Shown here piece by piece: positions 1 to 6,084 of a DNA stretch of 32,001 bases. The notes beneath the pieces are model-generated. The model had not been told where the DNA came from. It saw only the letters and a program-made list of their open reading frames with translations, and did no database searches. The stretch spans positions 1 to 32,001 of the IMG/VR virus record IMGVR_UViG_3300013126_000139; one strand, written 5' to 3'. This DNA comes from a virus. The translations under genes and the position numbers were made by a program. Numbering within the stretch: the first letter of the stretch is position 1; the number at the start of each line of letters is the position of its first letter.

Positions 1-1
1 G

Positions 2-217
2 GAATTGCTTGACAGCATTTTCTCTACTATTTACGGAGATGATGTGTGGCTCGTGGAAGATGTAGACGATACACGCAAAATGTACAAGGCTTGTCACGAG
101 TTGCTCAATGCACCTGAGAAACCGTGGCAGGAGTACGAAAAACACATGAAAAAATTTGACAAGCAACTAAAGAAATTTGTTGCTCAAATCAACAGACTGA
201 AAGCAGACAACTCATGA
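2..217 (+). CDS. hypothetical protein, 5' end cut by window
   Basis: The frame is open from the window edge to a TGA at 215-217, and no convincing ATG lies inside, so the gene most likely starts upstream of this window. A TTG at position 5 is the only candidate start and has no visible ribosome binding site. The visible 71 residues are acidic at first, then Lys-rich and helical (EKHMKKFDKQLKKFVAQI), with no domain I recognise. The stop overlaps the ATG of the next gene (ATGA), which marks it as a member of a translationally coupled plus-strand operon. Confidence 0.6.
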   Translation, partial: ELLDSIFSTIYGDDVWLVEDVDDTRKMYKACHELLNAPEKPWQEYEKHMKKFDKQLKKFVAQINRLKADNS

Positions 218-387
218 CCAGTAGTTACATCAAGATGCAACTCAAGCAAATCAGAGCAACATTGGATAACGCTGAAGCAGATATCCAATTATTGCAAGAA
301 GAAAACAAGCGTTTACGCAAGCAACTTGACGAGTTGCTATTTGCTATGCCAAAGTCGGGTGATATTCATTCCGAACAGGTTGCGTAA
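214..387 (+). CDS. small coiled-coil protein, 57 aa
   Basis: This short frame starts at an ATG that overlaps the previous stop (ATGA) and ends at TAA 385-387. The central part has spaced Leu/Ile residues and charged positions (ADIQLLQEENKRLRKQLDEL), so a single coiled coil about 35 residues long is likely, perhaps mediating dimerisation. It has no cysteines, no membrane segment and no motif I recognise. The 4-bp overlap with the gene before it supports real translation. A dyad repeat follows 13 bases after the stop, so this may be the last gene of its transcription unit. Function is unknown. Confidence 0.6.
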   Translation: MTSSYIKMQLKQIRATLDNAEADIQLLQEENKRLRKQLDELLFAMPKSGDIHSEQVA

Positions 388-400
388 GCAATGCTCATAC

Positions 401-424
401 AAACTGATACTGCGGTATCAGTTT
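401..424. repeat. dyad repeat copy 1 (AAACTGATAC-TGCG-GTATCAGTTT)
   Basis: A perfect inverted repeat with 10-bp arms around a TGCG loop; with the closing C-G pair the RNA loop is of the UNCG type, which is unusually stable. Related copies sit at 1584-1606 and 5052-5077, and the left half-site ACTGATACTGC is identical in all three. Each copy lies at or just after a stop codon and before a new leader. No U-run follows this copy. It could be an operator, a transcription terminator or an RNA processing site; sequence alone does not decide. Confidence 0.75.
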
Positions 425-425
425 G

Positions 426-479
426 CGTGGGCGAGAGTGCATCAGAGTTCCCCCATACTTTGGTGCATTCTCGCTCACG
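426..479 (+). promoter_or_regulatory. 16-bp leader hairpin before the amidoligase gene
   Basis: The arms 426-441 and 464-479 pair over 16 positions around a 22-base loop. Two of the pairs (430 with 475 and 437 with 468) are G-U in plus-strand RNA but would be C-A mismatches in minus-strand RNA, so the fold favours a plus-strand transcript. It sits right after the dyad repeat and about 50 bases before the amidoligase start. It may be an attenuator, a stability element or a small structured RNA. The rest of the 388-527 gap is an A/C-rich leader. Confidence 0.65.
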
Positions 480-527
480 GGTAATACTGTGAGAAACCAT
501 ATACACATACAAACAGAAAGGGCTATC

Positions 528-1589
528 ATGCCACTCAATGAAAATATAGATTATGTCGATTGCTACGACTGTGGTGAAACCATGGATGCAGACGACATGT
601 ACACAAACGAATACGACGACAACTTGCGTTGTTGTGATTGCCACGCTGACTACGAGCATGCTTGTGAGCGTGAGCAAGAAGAAGAAGAATATGTGAACGA
701 CAGTCCAATCAACTGTTATTCACACAAGCCTTCTCCAATCTTCCTCAACGACGACGGTCACAAGTCGTACTATGCAACCGTCATTGACCAAGAAACATCA
801 TTGAACCGTACACAGTTGTACATGGGCTTTGAGTTGGAATTGGAGGCAAGCGGTCGTGTCAGTCGTAATGACTGTGCAGAGTTTGTACTCAACACAATCA
901 ACACGACAAGCGAAGACATTGTGTATCTCAAGGAAGATGGTTCACTTGACCATGGCTTTGAGATTGTTTCACACCCAATGACATTGGGCTTTGCAATGGA
1001 ACACTTTGCATGGGACGGTATCTCTGGTCTCATCAAGAAAGGTTGCAAGTCGTGGGACACAGGCACTTGTGGTCTGCACATTCACTTGTCACGCTCAGCG
1101 TTCAAAGATGAGAAGCACTTGTTCAAGTTCTTCAAGTTGATACTTGACAACGCTAGTGATGTGAAGCGTTTCGCTGGTCGTGATAGCCAGCGTTGGGCTA
1201 ACTTTGACAAGGGTTACTTCCTCAATTCATGGAATGATTATGATGTTGATGGCAACTATGTCACTCGCACATCATCTTCGTTGATGAAGTTTGCCAAGAA
1301 CGAAGAGCGTAACAACGAGCGTTACTGTGCTGTCAATTTGCAGAACCGTCACACCGTTGAGTTGCGTTTCTTCAAGCCTTCACTCAACCCCAAGACTGTG
1401 CAGTCTGCATTGCAGTTCTGTGATGCAGTCTTCACCTACACCGAGACAGAGTGTGACACTCAGCGTGTTATGTCTGGCAACGCTTTGGCGTTCCGTTCAT
1501 TCCGTTCTTGGGTCAAGACCCAAGAGCGTTATTCCATTCTGTCTGACCGTATCGCTGAGCGTTGCTCATCTCACGGCGACGATAACTGA
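528..1589 (+). CDS. amidoligase (phage COOH-NH2 ligase family) with N-terminal zinc ribbon
   Basis: Residues from about 97 on match the phage amidoligase family (glutamine-synthetase-like fold): GFELELE (100-106), KEDGSL (135-140), EIVSHP (145-150), CGLHIHLS (181-188) and, near the C terminus, AVNLQN and TVELRFFKPSLN. Family members are predicted to use ATP to form an amide bond between a carboxyl group and an amine; acidic and His residues in these motifs would bind metal and ATP. The N terminus carries C12-x2-C15 and C35/C36-x2-C38, a zinc-ribbon-like module, followed by a Glu-rich linker. ATG 528 is preferred over in-frame codons back to 423 because those lie inside the leader hairpin, and AAAGGG precedes 528. 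The next gene encodes a glutamine amidotransferase that could supply ammonia. The target (peptidoglycan, protein or metabolite) is not known. Confidence 0.85.
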   Translation: MPLNENIDYVDCYDCGETMDADDMYTNEYDDNLRCCDCHADYEHACEREQEEEEYVNDSPINCYSHKPSPIFLNDDGHKSYYATVIDQETSLNRTQLYMGFELELEASGRVSRNDCAEFVLNTINTTSEDIVYLKEDGSLDHGFEIVSHPMTLGFAMEHFAWDGISGLIKKGCKSWDTGTCGLHIHLSRSAFKDEKHLFKFFKLILDNASDVKRFAGRDSQRWANFDKGYFLNSWNDYDVDGNYVTRTSSSLMKFAKNEERNNERYCAVNLQNRHTVELRFFKPSLNPKTVQSALQFCDAVFTYTETECDTQRVMSGNALAFRSFRSWVKTQERYSILSDRIAERCSSHGDDN

Positions 1590-1606
1590 TACTGCGATAT
1601 CAGTTT
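1584..1606. repeat. dyad repeat copy 2, overlapping the amidoligase stop codon
   Basis: AACTGATA (1584-1591) and TATCAGTT (1598-1605) form an 8-bp stem around CTGCGA. The stop codon TGA of the amidoligase gene is embedded in the left arm. The half-site and loop start match the copies at 401-424 and 5052-5077. Only about 40 bases of A/C-rich leader separate it from the next start codon, so a role between these two genes (terminator, operator or mRNA processing) is plausible but unproven. Confidence 0.7.
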
Positions 1607-1645
1607 CCAAACACACACAAACAACAAACAAGAAAGGAACACAAT

Positions 1646-2659
1646 ATGTGTTTACTAACATTCATTCCTGATTATGTCTCACCAGACATGGACAGGTTCA
1701 GAGTTGCAGCCAAAGCCAACCCAGATGGTTTTGGTTTCGCAATATCAACTGGCAAAAAAATCATCACATGCCACAGCATGGACTTTGATGAAGTTGCAAA
1801 CAAGTTCATTGACTTGCGACCAACACACAACGGTCCTGCTGTGTTTCACTTCCGTTGGGCAACTCACGGTAGCGAGACAGTCAGCAACTGTCACCCATTC
1901 TTCTTGGGCAAAGATAGTCAGTCTGTTGTTGGTCACAACGGCATTCTGCCTGTTGCAATTCCTAAGGGTGATGTGCGTTCAGATACCAAAATCTTTGCGC
2001 AAGACATCATGCCATCTGTCGGTGGCATTGTGTCTCTTGATGATGATGAGTACTTCAAGAAACTCGAAGCATGGGCTAAGGGTTCTAAGTTGGTATTCCT
2101 CACTACTCACGAAGATGCAAAGCAAGACTGGTACATACTCAATGAGAAGTCTGGTCATTGGGATAAAGATATGTGGTGGTCTAACTACTCATACGAGCAG
2201 TTCACCTACACCTCTTACACCAAGCCAAGTACTGGCAGTCTTTGGGGTTACGACGACGACTGGGATTACAGTTACGGTCGCACTTCGTATGTATCATCAT
2301 GGGACAAGAACGACAAGGGTCTAATCATTCCTGATTACGACGACGAACTTGAGTATCTTGCAGAAGAACAAATGGGACAGTTTGATGTGTTCACTACACA
2401 CATTGACGACAACACACAACTCATTGAGTGCTACAACTGTGCTCACGCACACAAGACACCATCTGGTGTAATGGAAACTCATTGTGATGAGTGTGGTGCT
2501 TGCCACTTCTGTGGTGCAGACTACCCTTGCGCATGTTGGTCAGCCATCTATCAGGTCTACGACCTTGATGGCTTCAATGATGACATTTACGCTGCAAATG
2601 CAGTAGTTGTTCCAGCCAATCCACAATCACAATCAACCACACACCCAAGTTATTACTAG
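1646..2659 (+). CDS. class II glutamine amidotransferase with Cys-rich C-terminal domain
   Basis: The protein begins Met-Cys, so removal of Met would expose Cys2 as the N-terminal nucleophile typical of Ntn-type glutamine amidotransferases, which release ammonia from glutamine. Supporting motifs are NPDGFGF (25-31), FRWATHG (69-75), NCHPF (81-85), GHNG (96-99) and SDTKIF (112-117), the usual order for this family. The Ntn domain takes up about 170 residues. A Tyr/Asp/Trp-rich linker and a C-terminal Cys-rich segment follow (CYNC, then CDECGACHFC and CAC), probably zinc-binding. The leader has AAGGAAC before ATG 1646. It lies directly after the amidoligase gene, and comparative genomics has linked such pairs in phages; the pair would ligate ammonia or an amine to an unknown carboxylate. 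Confidence 0.87.
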   Translation: MCLLTFIPDYVSPDMDRFRVAAKANPDGFGFAISTGKKIITCHSMDFDEVANKFIDLRPTHNGPAVFHFRWATHGSETVSNCHPFFLGKDSQSVVGHNGILPVAIPKGDVRSDTKIFAQDIMPSVGGIVSLDDDEYFKKLEAWAKGSKLVFLTTHEDAKQDWYILNEKSGHWDKDMWWSNYSYEQFTYTSYTKPSTGSLWGYDDDWDYSYGRTSYVSSWDKNDKGLIIPDYDDELEYLAEEQMGQFDVFTTHIDDNTQLIECYNCAHAHKTPSGVMETHCDECGACHFCGADYPCACWSAIYQVYDLDGFNDDIYAANAVVVPANPQSQSTTHPSYY

Positions 2660-2669
2660 GAGGTAATAA
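2650..2669 (+). promoter_or_regulatory. hairpin presenting the AGGAG ribosome binding site in its loop
   Basis: TTATTAC (2650-2656) and GTAATAA (2663-2669) are perfect 7-bp arms around TAGGAG, so the Shine-Dalgarno core lies in the loop and overlaps the stop codon of the amidotransferase (TAG 2657-2659). The right arm runs into the ATG at 2669. The stem is AT-rich and weak, so it may modulate rather than block translation of the small gene downstream. Confidence 0.5.
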
Positions 2670-2830
2670 TGACACCACAAGAAATGCGTGCTCACTACTA
2701 TGTTGCTCTGTTTCAGAGAAACTTTGCAAAGCACAACATTCGTCTGACTGAGGTCACGCTTGATGACCTCATTCCAGATGCGCTCAAGAAAGAAACAAAC
2801 AAACAAACAAAAACAGGAGATAACAAATGA
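2669..2830 (+). CDS. small hypothetical protein, 53 aa
   Basis: ATG 2669 follows a strong AGGAGG at a good distance, and the frame ends at TGA 2828-2830, overlapping the next ATG (ATGA). The first 40 residues look like a short helical domain (MRAHYYVALFQRNFAKHNI) and the tail is hydrophilic (ETNKQTKTGDNK). The tail codons coincide with a CAAACAAACAAAC tract that doubles as the leader of the next gene, so the C-terminal sequence may be shaped by the need for an unstructured leader. No known domain is recognised. It sits in the amidoligase/amidotransferase operon. Confidence 0.65.
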   Translation: MTPQEMRAHYYVALFQRNFAKHNIRLTEVTLDDLIPDALKKETNKQTKTGDNK

Positions 2831-2958
2831 ATTGCAAGAAATGCAATGACGAGTTATACACACTTCACGAAATGGATGAGTATCAAATGTGTGATGCTTG
2901 TTATTGTGAAGTATTTGACCCAACAAACAAACAAACAGAAACAGAGGAAGCAAAATGA
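2827..2958 (+). CDS. standalone zinc-ribbon mini-protein, 43 aa
   Basis: The ORF uses ATGA overlaps at both ends. It encodes C3-x2-C6 and C22-x2-C25 plus C27, a minimal zinc ribbon, with an acidic tail. The pattern and spacing resemble the N-terminal Cys module of the amidoligase two genes upstream: CxxC, an acidic/aromatic stretch including a D/NEY step, then CxxC. This could be a detached copy of that module acting as an adaptor or partner, but simple convergence of short ribbons is possible. The tail again carries the TNKQT repeat-coded segment seen in the preceding gene. Confidence 0.65.
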   Translation: MNCKKCNDELYTLHEMDEYQMCDACYCEVFDPTNKQTETEEAK

Positions 2959-3113
2959 AAACAAGAAAGAAATTCATTGACGGGTATGAGTTCCGTACAG
3001 AATTGGCGAAACTTATACCCGATTACAGCATTGATGTAGACAACGACGGTCAAGTCATTATCTACACCAACCTCAAAGAAACAACATACGACAACTACAC
3101 AGAAATGGACTAA
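2955..3113 (+). CDS. small hypothetical protein, 52 aa
   Basis: ATG 2955 overlaps the stop of the zinc-ribbon gene (ATGA) and is preceded by GAGGAAG. The frame ends at TAA 3111-3113, two bases before the next ATG. The protein starts basic (MKTRKKF) and then has alternating hydrophobic residues (QVIIYTNL), suggesting a small alpha/beta fold. No motif is recognised. Support comes from tight packing on both sides rather than from homology. Confidence 0.6.
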   Translation: MKTRKKFIDGYEFRTELAKLIPDYSIDVDNDGQVIIYTNLKETTYDNYTEMD

Positions 3114-3115
3114 CC

Positions 3116-3637
3116 ATGACAACAATCAAACTAATCCCATCAGTAATGGAATTTGATGTAGCACTTGACAGCGCATCAATGCCATCACTATTCAGTCAAT
3201 CACTAGAGACAACAATCATTGAGGAGGTAGAGCGACATGTAAACGGTCGCATACCAACTCATGAATCAGTTGTTCAGTCTGTTGCAGAGACAATGATGGA
3301 GAGCCGGGACTACACACGCAAGGTGCGTAACTGGGTTCTTGAAAGCATTGACTACTCTCAAATTTCTAGAGAAGTTAGTGACAGCATTGACTTCTCTGAA
3401 CTTGTAGACCTATCAGCACCATTGTGGGAGAACGAAAGTTTCTTTCGCCATCTACTCAGCAACAGTCGTTTCAGGAACATGGTGTCACAGCAGGTGACTG
3501 CAAGCATTGACAACAACACAATCAAAAACATGGTTGAAGACAAAGTTGAGTCAATGACTTCCAATCTGTCTAACGAGATTGCAGAGAAAGTGCTCAAGGT
3601 TATTCAGAACCGATTGACATTGGGTTCAGATGTTTGA
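3116..3637 (+). CDS. hypothetical helical protein, 173 aa
   Basis: This protein is predicted to be almost all helical, with many Ser, Glu and Asn residues and no cysteines. It carries loosely repeated short elements in the middle (ESIDYSQI and DSIDFSELVD), and later TASIDNNTI, spaced roughly 20-45 residues apart. The repeats may reflect an amphipathic or oligomerising helix array. It has no membrane segment and no domain I recognise. Its stop overlaps the start of the WhiB-like gene by 8 bases, so the two are probably translated together. Function is unknown. Confidence 0.7.
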   Translation: MTTIKLIPSVMEFDVALDSASMPSLFSQSLETTIIEEVERHVNGRIPTHESVVQSVAETMMESRDYTRKVRNWVLESIDYSQISREVSDSIDFSELVDLSAPLWENESFFRHLLSNSRFRNMVSQQVTASIDNNTIKNMVEDKVESMTSNLSNEIAEKVLKVIQNRLTLGSDV

Positions 3638-3881
3638 GCCTGTGGCTGTAGACTTTACGAAAGCAAATTGTAAAGACCAGCCCACGATTTGGTGGTTTCC
3701 AGAATGGCCACCAACAAGAGAAAAAACAAGGCAATGGAAGCAAGCAAAAGCAATCTGCTCTGAATGCGATATGAAGAAAGAATGTTTGGCTTACGGTCAA
3801 TCAACTTATTCATATGGCATTTGGGGTGGTGTCACATTACAAAACGGAAGAATCGACAAAAGAAAGAAGGAACAGAAATGA
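3630..3881 (+). CDS. whiB-like: WhiB-like iron-sulfur transcription regulator
   Basis: Four cysteines (C14, C43, C46 and C52) have the WhiB arrangement Cys-x28-Cys-x2-Cys-x5-Cys that binds a 4Fe-4S cluster. The hallmark turn GIWGG follows at 63-67, and a basic tail (KRKKEQK) could contact DNA. At 83 residues it is a normal size for a phage WhiB. WhiB proteins are confined to Actinobacteria and their phages, where they bind sigma region 4 and alter promoter choice, so this gene is the best host marker in the window. It overlaps the preceding gene by 8 bases and the next by 4. It may switch host or phage promoters during infection; a role in superinfection control is possible. Confidence 0.9.
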   Translation: MFEPVAVDFTKANCKDQPTIWWFPEWPPTREKTRQWKQAKAICSECDMKKECLAYGQSTYSYGIWGGVTLQNGRIDKRKKEQK

Positions 3882-4411
3882 CAAATCCAATCAACTACTC
3901 AGAGAAGTTTGAACAAACTTTGAAAGAGATTGACTATGCAATAGCAAGCAAAGTAGACAAAGAAGCAAGCAACCCATTCGAGTTAGGCAACGCAATATTA
4001 TTTGCTGTTGATTACATTCGTGGAGAAGTTCCAGCAATCAAAAAGATTGCAGAACACGCTGATGTGTACGAAATGCTTGACGACACAATCAACGCTGTGT
4101 TGTTGTTTGACTCTGGTTACAATGGCTTCGCTATTGTTACTTGTGGTTGGGCAGCACCAAGACCCGAAAACGGAAATGACGATGACGAAGTAGCACCTTC
4201 GCAACACCCTGAGCGTAGGCGTGTTCGTCTAATGACAATGATGCACAACGGAAAAACGGGTTCTTCTATCCGATTTACGGACGAAGAAAGCGTTACATAC
4301 GACGAAGGTAACGCAAAGGGCTCATTAGCAAGTGCCATGCAAGACATGTACGACGTAGTTCGTGCACTAACAGTCTCATCAGCAAAAGCAAATGAAAGGC
4401 AACTACCGTGA
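3878..4411 (+). CDS. hypothetical protein, 177 aa
   Basis: ATG 3878 overlaps the WhiB stop (ATGA) and follows AAGAAGGAAC, so it is preferred over an in-frame ATG at 3764 inside the WhiB gene. The N-terminal half is helical; the middle has a hydrophobic strand segment (GFAIVTCGWAAP), an acidic loop (ENGNDDDE) and an Arg-rich patch (PERRRVRLM). The mix suggests a small alpha/beta globular protein, and I recognise no family. It lies between the WhiB gene and a small helical protein gene in the same operon. Its role is unknown. Confidence 0.75.
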   Translation: MTNPINYSEKFEQTLKEIDYAIASKVDKEASNPFELGNAILFAVDYIRGEVPAIKKIAEHADVYEMLDDTINAVLLFDSGYNGFAIVTCGWAAPRPENGNDDDEVAPSQHPERRRVRLMTMMHNGKTGSSIRFTDEESVTYDEGNAKGSLASAMQDMYDVVRALTVSSAKANERQLP

Positions 4412-4629
4412 GTAATCGCAAAGATGAACCAACACTTGATGTAACACTAACTCTTTCTGAGTTACGTGCCGTTGTGAAGTCTCTCGCTATCGGCGTAGAC
4501 CAACTGGCTAAGAAAACCCAGCGTCTCGGTGATGGTCGTAGAGCCGACTCAACTCATGCAGAGTTGGAAGAACTTCTATCTGCCAAGCAGGAGATGGAAG
4601 AAGTCCTATTGGAAGCACTAAGGGGGTAA
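4408..4629 (+). CDS. small helical hypothetical protein, 73 aa
   Basis: Translation is taken from GTG 4408, which overlaps the stop of the previous gene as GTGA. The product is helical with heptad-like spacing in both halves (SELRAVVKSLAIGVDQLAKK and ELEELLSAKQEMEEVLLEAL), so a helical hairpin or coiled-coil dimer is likely. No cysteine, membrane segment or recognised domain is present. The last codons form the AGGGGG that serves as the ribosome binding site for the lysozyme-like gene three bases downstream. Confidence 0.65.
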   Translation: MSNRKDEPTLDVTLTLSELRAVVKSLAIGVDQLAKKTQRLGDGRRADSTHAELEELLSAKQEMEEVLLEALRG

Positions 4630-4632
4630 TCC

Positions 4633-5052
4633 TTGATAGCAAAAATAGCAATATCAATCTCAGTAATTGTGGGGGGCTTTGTGCCCCCCGCTTCTTTTAT
4701 CAAGCACGACATTCCAGAACCAGTAGATGTTTCTGCATCTGCTCGCTGTCCTCAATGGTGGCAAACTGCCGTTGATGCAGGCTGGCGTGAGTCGCTACTA
4801 CCGACATTGGATTATCTGATGTGGCGTGAAAGCAGGTGTGACCCTACTCAGCACAACACAGACGACCCAAATGGGGGTTCTAGGGGCTTGGTGCAGGTCA
4901 ATGGCTTCTGGACACCGTGGCTGGCTTCTAGAGGCATTGTGAAGCGTTCTGAGGGGCTATTTGGTCCTTACCGCAACCTGAGGTCAGCCCTTGCTATTTA
5001 CAACTACGCAGACGCTCGATACGGCAACGGTTTCGGTCCGTGGGGTCTGTAA
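4633..5052 (+). CDS. secreted lysozyme/transglycosylase-like (SLT fold) protein
   Basis: TTG 4633 is chosen because AGGGGG at 4621-4626 sits six bases upstream and no other start precedes the domain. Residues 1-22 form a signal-like stretch: a Lys, then a hydrophobic run up to Pro-Pro-Ala-Ser. The rest resembles the transglycosylase/lysozyme fold, with WRES containing the likely catalytic Glu66, the GGSRGLVQVN step, and a C-terminal LRSALAIYNYADARYG helix ending in GFGPWGL. At 139 residues it is a minimal version. It would cut peptidoglycan glycan strands outside the membrane. Because it lies with early-side genes, far from the M15 endolysin, a role in modifying the cell wall during infection is as likely as lysis. 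A GC-rich hairpin overlaps the signal-peptide codons. Confidence 0.8.
   Translation: MIAKIAISISVIVGGFVPPASFIKHDIPEPVDVSASARCPQWWQTAVDAGWRESLLPTLDYLMWRESRCDPTQHNTDDPNGGSRGLVQVNGFWTPWLASRGIVKRSEGLFGPYRNLRSALAIYNYADARYGNGFGPWGL
4671..4689 (+). terminator. terminator-like GC hairpin inside the lysozyme signal-peptide codons
   Basis: GGGGGGC (4671-4677) and GCCCCCC (4683-4689) make a perfect 7-bp all-GC stem around TTTGT, followed by GCTTCTTTTAT. This resembles an intrinsic terminator, but it lies 40 bases inside the coding region of a protein with a good downstream domain. It may act as an attenuator, slow translation to help secretion, or reduce expression. The U-run is interrupted, so termination may be partial. 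Confidence 0.5.
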
Positions 5053-5077
5053 AAACTGATACTGCAATATCAGTTTT
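5052..5077. repeat. dyad repeat copy 3, at the lysozyme-like gene stop
   Basis: AAAACTGATA (5052-5061) and TATCAGTTTT (5068-5077) form perfect 10-bp arms around CTGCAA. The A-rich start and T-rich end give this copy the look of a bidirectional terminator more than the other two copies. It begins at the last base of the lysozyme-like stop codon and closes the first part of the plus-strand arm. Confidence 0.75.
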
Positions 5078-5214
5078 CTAGCACCCCTGCATTCCCTCTC
5101 ATTGTCTGTCACAATGGGGGGGAAAGGGGGGGTCTAGCCAGTAATCGTGCGACCGTTGCTCTGGCAACGGCGCACACATGTACGGTCACAAAAACACACA
5201 AACAAAGGAAAAAA
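5078..5214 (+). promoter_or_regulatory. structured, G-rich leader region before the nuclease gene
   Basis: This gene-free stretch holds, in order: a small inverted repeat (CATTGT 5095-5116 region, CATTGT-CTGTC-ACAATG at 5100-5116); two runs of seven G separated by AAA (5116-5132); and a hairpin at 5147-5175. The hairpin pairs GTGCG and CCGTTGC with GCAACGG and CGCAC, leaving one bulged A (5152) and a TCTG loop, 12 pairs in all. An A/C-rich leader and AAAGG before ATG 5215 follow. No clear -35/-10 promoter was recognised. It may be an mRNA leader that controls the replication genes, a small RNA, or a quadruplex-forming element. Confidence 0.55.
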
Positions 5215-6084
5215 ATGCGATTAGATAACAACAACGGACATGATGTTACAAAAGTATTTGTTCGTCAGTCATGGCTAGGTGATGCTCTGATGTGTCCAGA
5301 GCGAGCAAGACTCACCGCACTACACCCCGAGACACGAAAAGAAAACGACTCAGCAATGATGGGTACTGCTGTTCACGCAGGAATTGAGGGTGTTCTGCGT
5401 GGAGAAATAACCACATCAGAGATTGGTAACTTTGCTGTGAACGCATTCCGTTCCAAGCAGAAAGAACTTCTCTCTACTGGAAAGAACATCAACATCACCA
5501 ACACAGACCCAAAGCATTGGGACAAGCACATCAACTCAATGGCTGAAGCATGGGCACGAGACATTATGCCTAGCGTTCCAGAGGGTGGAGACTGTGAGTG
5601 GAAGTTTGAAACCAAAGTTGCTCATGTTGATAACGAACTCTTTGAGTACGAACTGTGGTTTGAGGGAACAATGGATTACTTTCACCCTCAAGGCATCTGG
5701 GACTGGAAGACTGCGGCTCGAAAGTATTACCAAGCAGAAAAGCAAACACAGAATGTGCAATCTGCTGTGTACGCAGAAGCAGCGACTACAATGGGACTCA
5801 TGGATTATCCAGTTGATTTCAACTTTGGTGTGATGATTAGAAACGCATCATCAACTGGACAGATTGTTCAAGTATCACGAACACAAGAACACGGTCAATG
5901 GATAGTTGACCAAACAATCGCACTCGTCAACAACCTGTTGACGGTTCAAGCGAAAATGCCATCATCAAGATGGATAGTAAATGACCAGCACTACCTCTGC
6001 TCACAGCGTTGGTGTCCTGTCTGGTCAATGTGCAAAGGCTCGTACATCACGAGCGAAACAACAAATGCCGAGGAGGCAAACTAA
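5215..6084 (+). CDS. PD-(D/E)XK nuclease, RecB/Cas4-like with predicted Fe-S cluster
   Basis: The protein follows the RecB/Cas4/AddB nuclease layout: an N-terminal Cys27 and GTAVHAGIE (50-58, with His54), then E150-G-T-M-D154 and D163-W-K165 of the catalytic core, then a QNVQSAVYAEA helix supplying the motif-Q residues. Near the C terminus are Cys262-x4-Cys267-x5-Cys273. Together with Cys27 these would hold a 4Fe-4S cluster that staples the nuclease domain. Family enzymes are metal-dependent exonucleases that resect DNA ends or make single-stranded DNA for recombination. The gene heads the replication module and is followed with 1-base overlaps by an unknown protein and a helicase-type ATPase. 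It is start-supported by AAAGG six bases upstream. Its start in a structured leader suggests separate regulation. Confidence 0.85.
   Translation: MRLDNNNGHDVTKVFVRQSWLGDALMCPERARLTALHPETRKENDSAMMGTAVHAGIEGVLRGEITTSEIGNFAVNAFRSKQKELLSTGKNINITNTDPKHWDKHINSMAEAWARDIMPSVPEGGDCEWKFETKVAHVDNELFEYELWFEGTMDYFHPQGIWDWKTAARKYYQAEKQTQNVQSAVYAEAATTMGLMDYPVDFNFGVMIRNASSTGQIVQVSRTQEHGQWIVDQTIALVNNLLTVQAKMPSSRWIVNDQHYLCSQRWCPVWSMCKGSYITSETTNAEEAN

Noticed and set aside
366-677. Minus-strand open frame opposite the amidoligase leader and start
   Set aside because: It is antisense to a well-supported gene and leader, Val/Thr/Cys-rich and without a ribosome binding site or family.
2797-2957. CAAAC tracts as a CRISPR array or direct-repeat element
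   Set aside because: The repeats are 4-base units within coding and leader sequence, with no spacers or regular 30-base repeats.
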